A DNA stretch of 64,000 nucleotides from NCBI RefSeq assembly GCF_016863535.1, contig NZ_BOPB01000030.1, positions 62,001-126,000 on the forward strand, read 5' to 3'. The translations under genes were made by a program, and so were the position numbers. The DNA is from Micromonospora lutea. GTDB taxonomy: Bacteria > Actinomycetota > Actinomycetes > Mycobacteriales > Micromonosporaceae. Below the pieces are notes generated by a model. The model was not told the origin of the DNA and made no database searches. It saw only the letters and a program-made list of their open reading frames with translations. Numbering within the stretch: position 1 is the stretch's first letter; each line of letters opens with the position of its first letter. Positions 63,464-64,000 of the stretch are shown here, piece by piece.

Positions 63464-64000
63464 TCAGCTCGTCGGGAAGTTGTCCGGGGTACGGATGCGC
63501 TCCCGCATGAAGGCACCGGATTCGGTCAGCATCGAGGTGCCGGTGTAGTTGGTGCCGTTGCACGTGCCCGGCCGCAGCGCGGCGCTGCCCTCCGCCTTGT
63601 CGGAGAAGGTCCAGTTCGCATAGCCGATCTTCAGCCGGTCCAGCAGGTCCAGCCACTGGGTGCTGCTGGCCAGGTCGACGCCCCCGTCACCGGTGTAGTC
63701 GACCGTGCCGAACTCGGTGACGAACAGCGGCAACCGGGCTGCGGCCCGCTCCACCTCGGCACGGTAGTTGTCCAGGTGCGAGGCGGCGTAGAAGTGGAAG
63801 GCGTACATGACGTTGCTGGCGTTGACCGGGTTGTTGACGATCTCGGTGTGGTTGGCACCCTCGGAGACGCCCAACGAGGACCATGCCCGGGTACCCACGA
63901 TGACCACCGCGTCCGGGTCGTTGGCCCGGATCACCGGGATGACCTGATCGGCGTAGTTCTTGATGGTCGACCAGCTGACCCCGTTGGGCTCGTTGGCGAT
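63464..64000 (-). CDS. Glycoside hydrolase family 5 endoglucanase (5' part beyond window)
   Basis: The last 178 codons of a gene that continues past the right edge. The fragment begins [10 protein letters not shown], holding the acid/base glutamate of clan GH-A, and has the nucleophile in [25 protein letters not shown] and YANWTFSDK complete the GH5 pattern. It ends without a binding module, though one may precede the catalytic domain. Beta-1,4-glucanase activity is the most likely function, so it complements the xylan genes in plant wall attack. Confidence 0.85.
   Translation of the reverse strand: MANEPNGVSWSTIKNYADQVIPVIRANDPDAVVIVGTRAWSSLGVSEGANHTEIVNNPVNASNVMYAFHFYAASHLDNYRAEVERAAARLPLFVTEFGTVDYTGDGGVDLASSTQWLDLLDRLKIGYANWTFSDKAEGSAALRPGTCNGTNYTGTSMLTESGAFMRERIRTPDNFPTS

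Overview
The window comes from a very GC-rich, Gram-positive actinobacterium, most likely Micromonosporaceae (Micromonospora-like). The reasons are strongly biased third codon positions, frequent GTG starts and ATGA/GTGA gene overlaps, Tat and lipobox signals, actinobacterial secreted glycoside hydrolases with CBM2 modules, an FxSxx-COOH peptide system, an iniBAC-like dynamin locus and a rifamycin-inactivation gene with a RAE element. No tRNA, rRNA, CRISPR array, transposase or phage gene was recognised. One gene runs off the right edge.

0.3-9.9 kb: an FxSxx-COOH RiPP locus. A 58-residue precursor (FxsA, ending FGSVA) is followed by FxsB, a radical-SAM/SPASM maturase fused to an HExxH domain. 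Then come a translationally coupled AAC(3)-family acetyltransferase, the TIR-like FxsC, and the giant FxsT (ParA-like ATPase, STAND/NB-ARC NTPase and TPRs). A convergent alpha/beta hydrolase closes the block and is followed by a 135-bp long inverted repeat.

10.2-17.4 kb: a secreted GH30 hydrolase, a DinB-like protein, a DUF998 gene broken by an internal deletion, and rifamycin phosphotransferase (rph). A 19-bp RAE palindrome lies upstream of rph and appears to double as a promoter for a divergent TOPRIM protein.

17.4-23.9 kb: a CUT1 sugar ABC importer without its ATPase, then an ECF sigma/anti-sigma pair divergent from a Tat lipoprotein beta-propeller.

23.9-33.2 kb: iniB-iniA-iniC homologues (dynamin-like membrane GTPases) divergent from an Hsp70-like ATPase and an IniR-sized LuxR/STAND regulator. 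An orphan roadblock/LC7 protein and a DUF2267 protein follow.

33.3-54.5 kb: mostly a hemicellulose island. It holds a GH67 alpha-glucuronidase, then an operon of GH3, two permeases, a lipoprotein, GH39 and a YesL protein. A LacI-type repressor is divergent from that operon and is followed by a CE7 esterase, a GH10-CBM2 xylanase, a ricin-lectin/beta-helix protein and a CE1-CBM2 esterase. CGAAANTTTCG palindromes sit at both faces of the GH3/LacI intergenic region and again near the xylanase. This supports one regulon for xylan capture, side-chain removal, uptake and intracellular cleavage. Two AraC regulators, a methyltransferase and a DinB/maleylpyruvate-isomerase-like protein are interspersed.

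54.7-64 kb: a GT87-like membrane mannosyltransferase, a small acidic protein, a royal-jelly/Yellow-family protein, a zinc-ribbon STAS protein, BON and MOSC proteins, divergent pgi and zwf (hexose phosphate metabolism and NADPH), and the 3' end of a GH5 endoglucanase gene.
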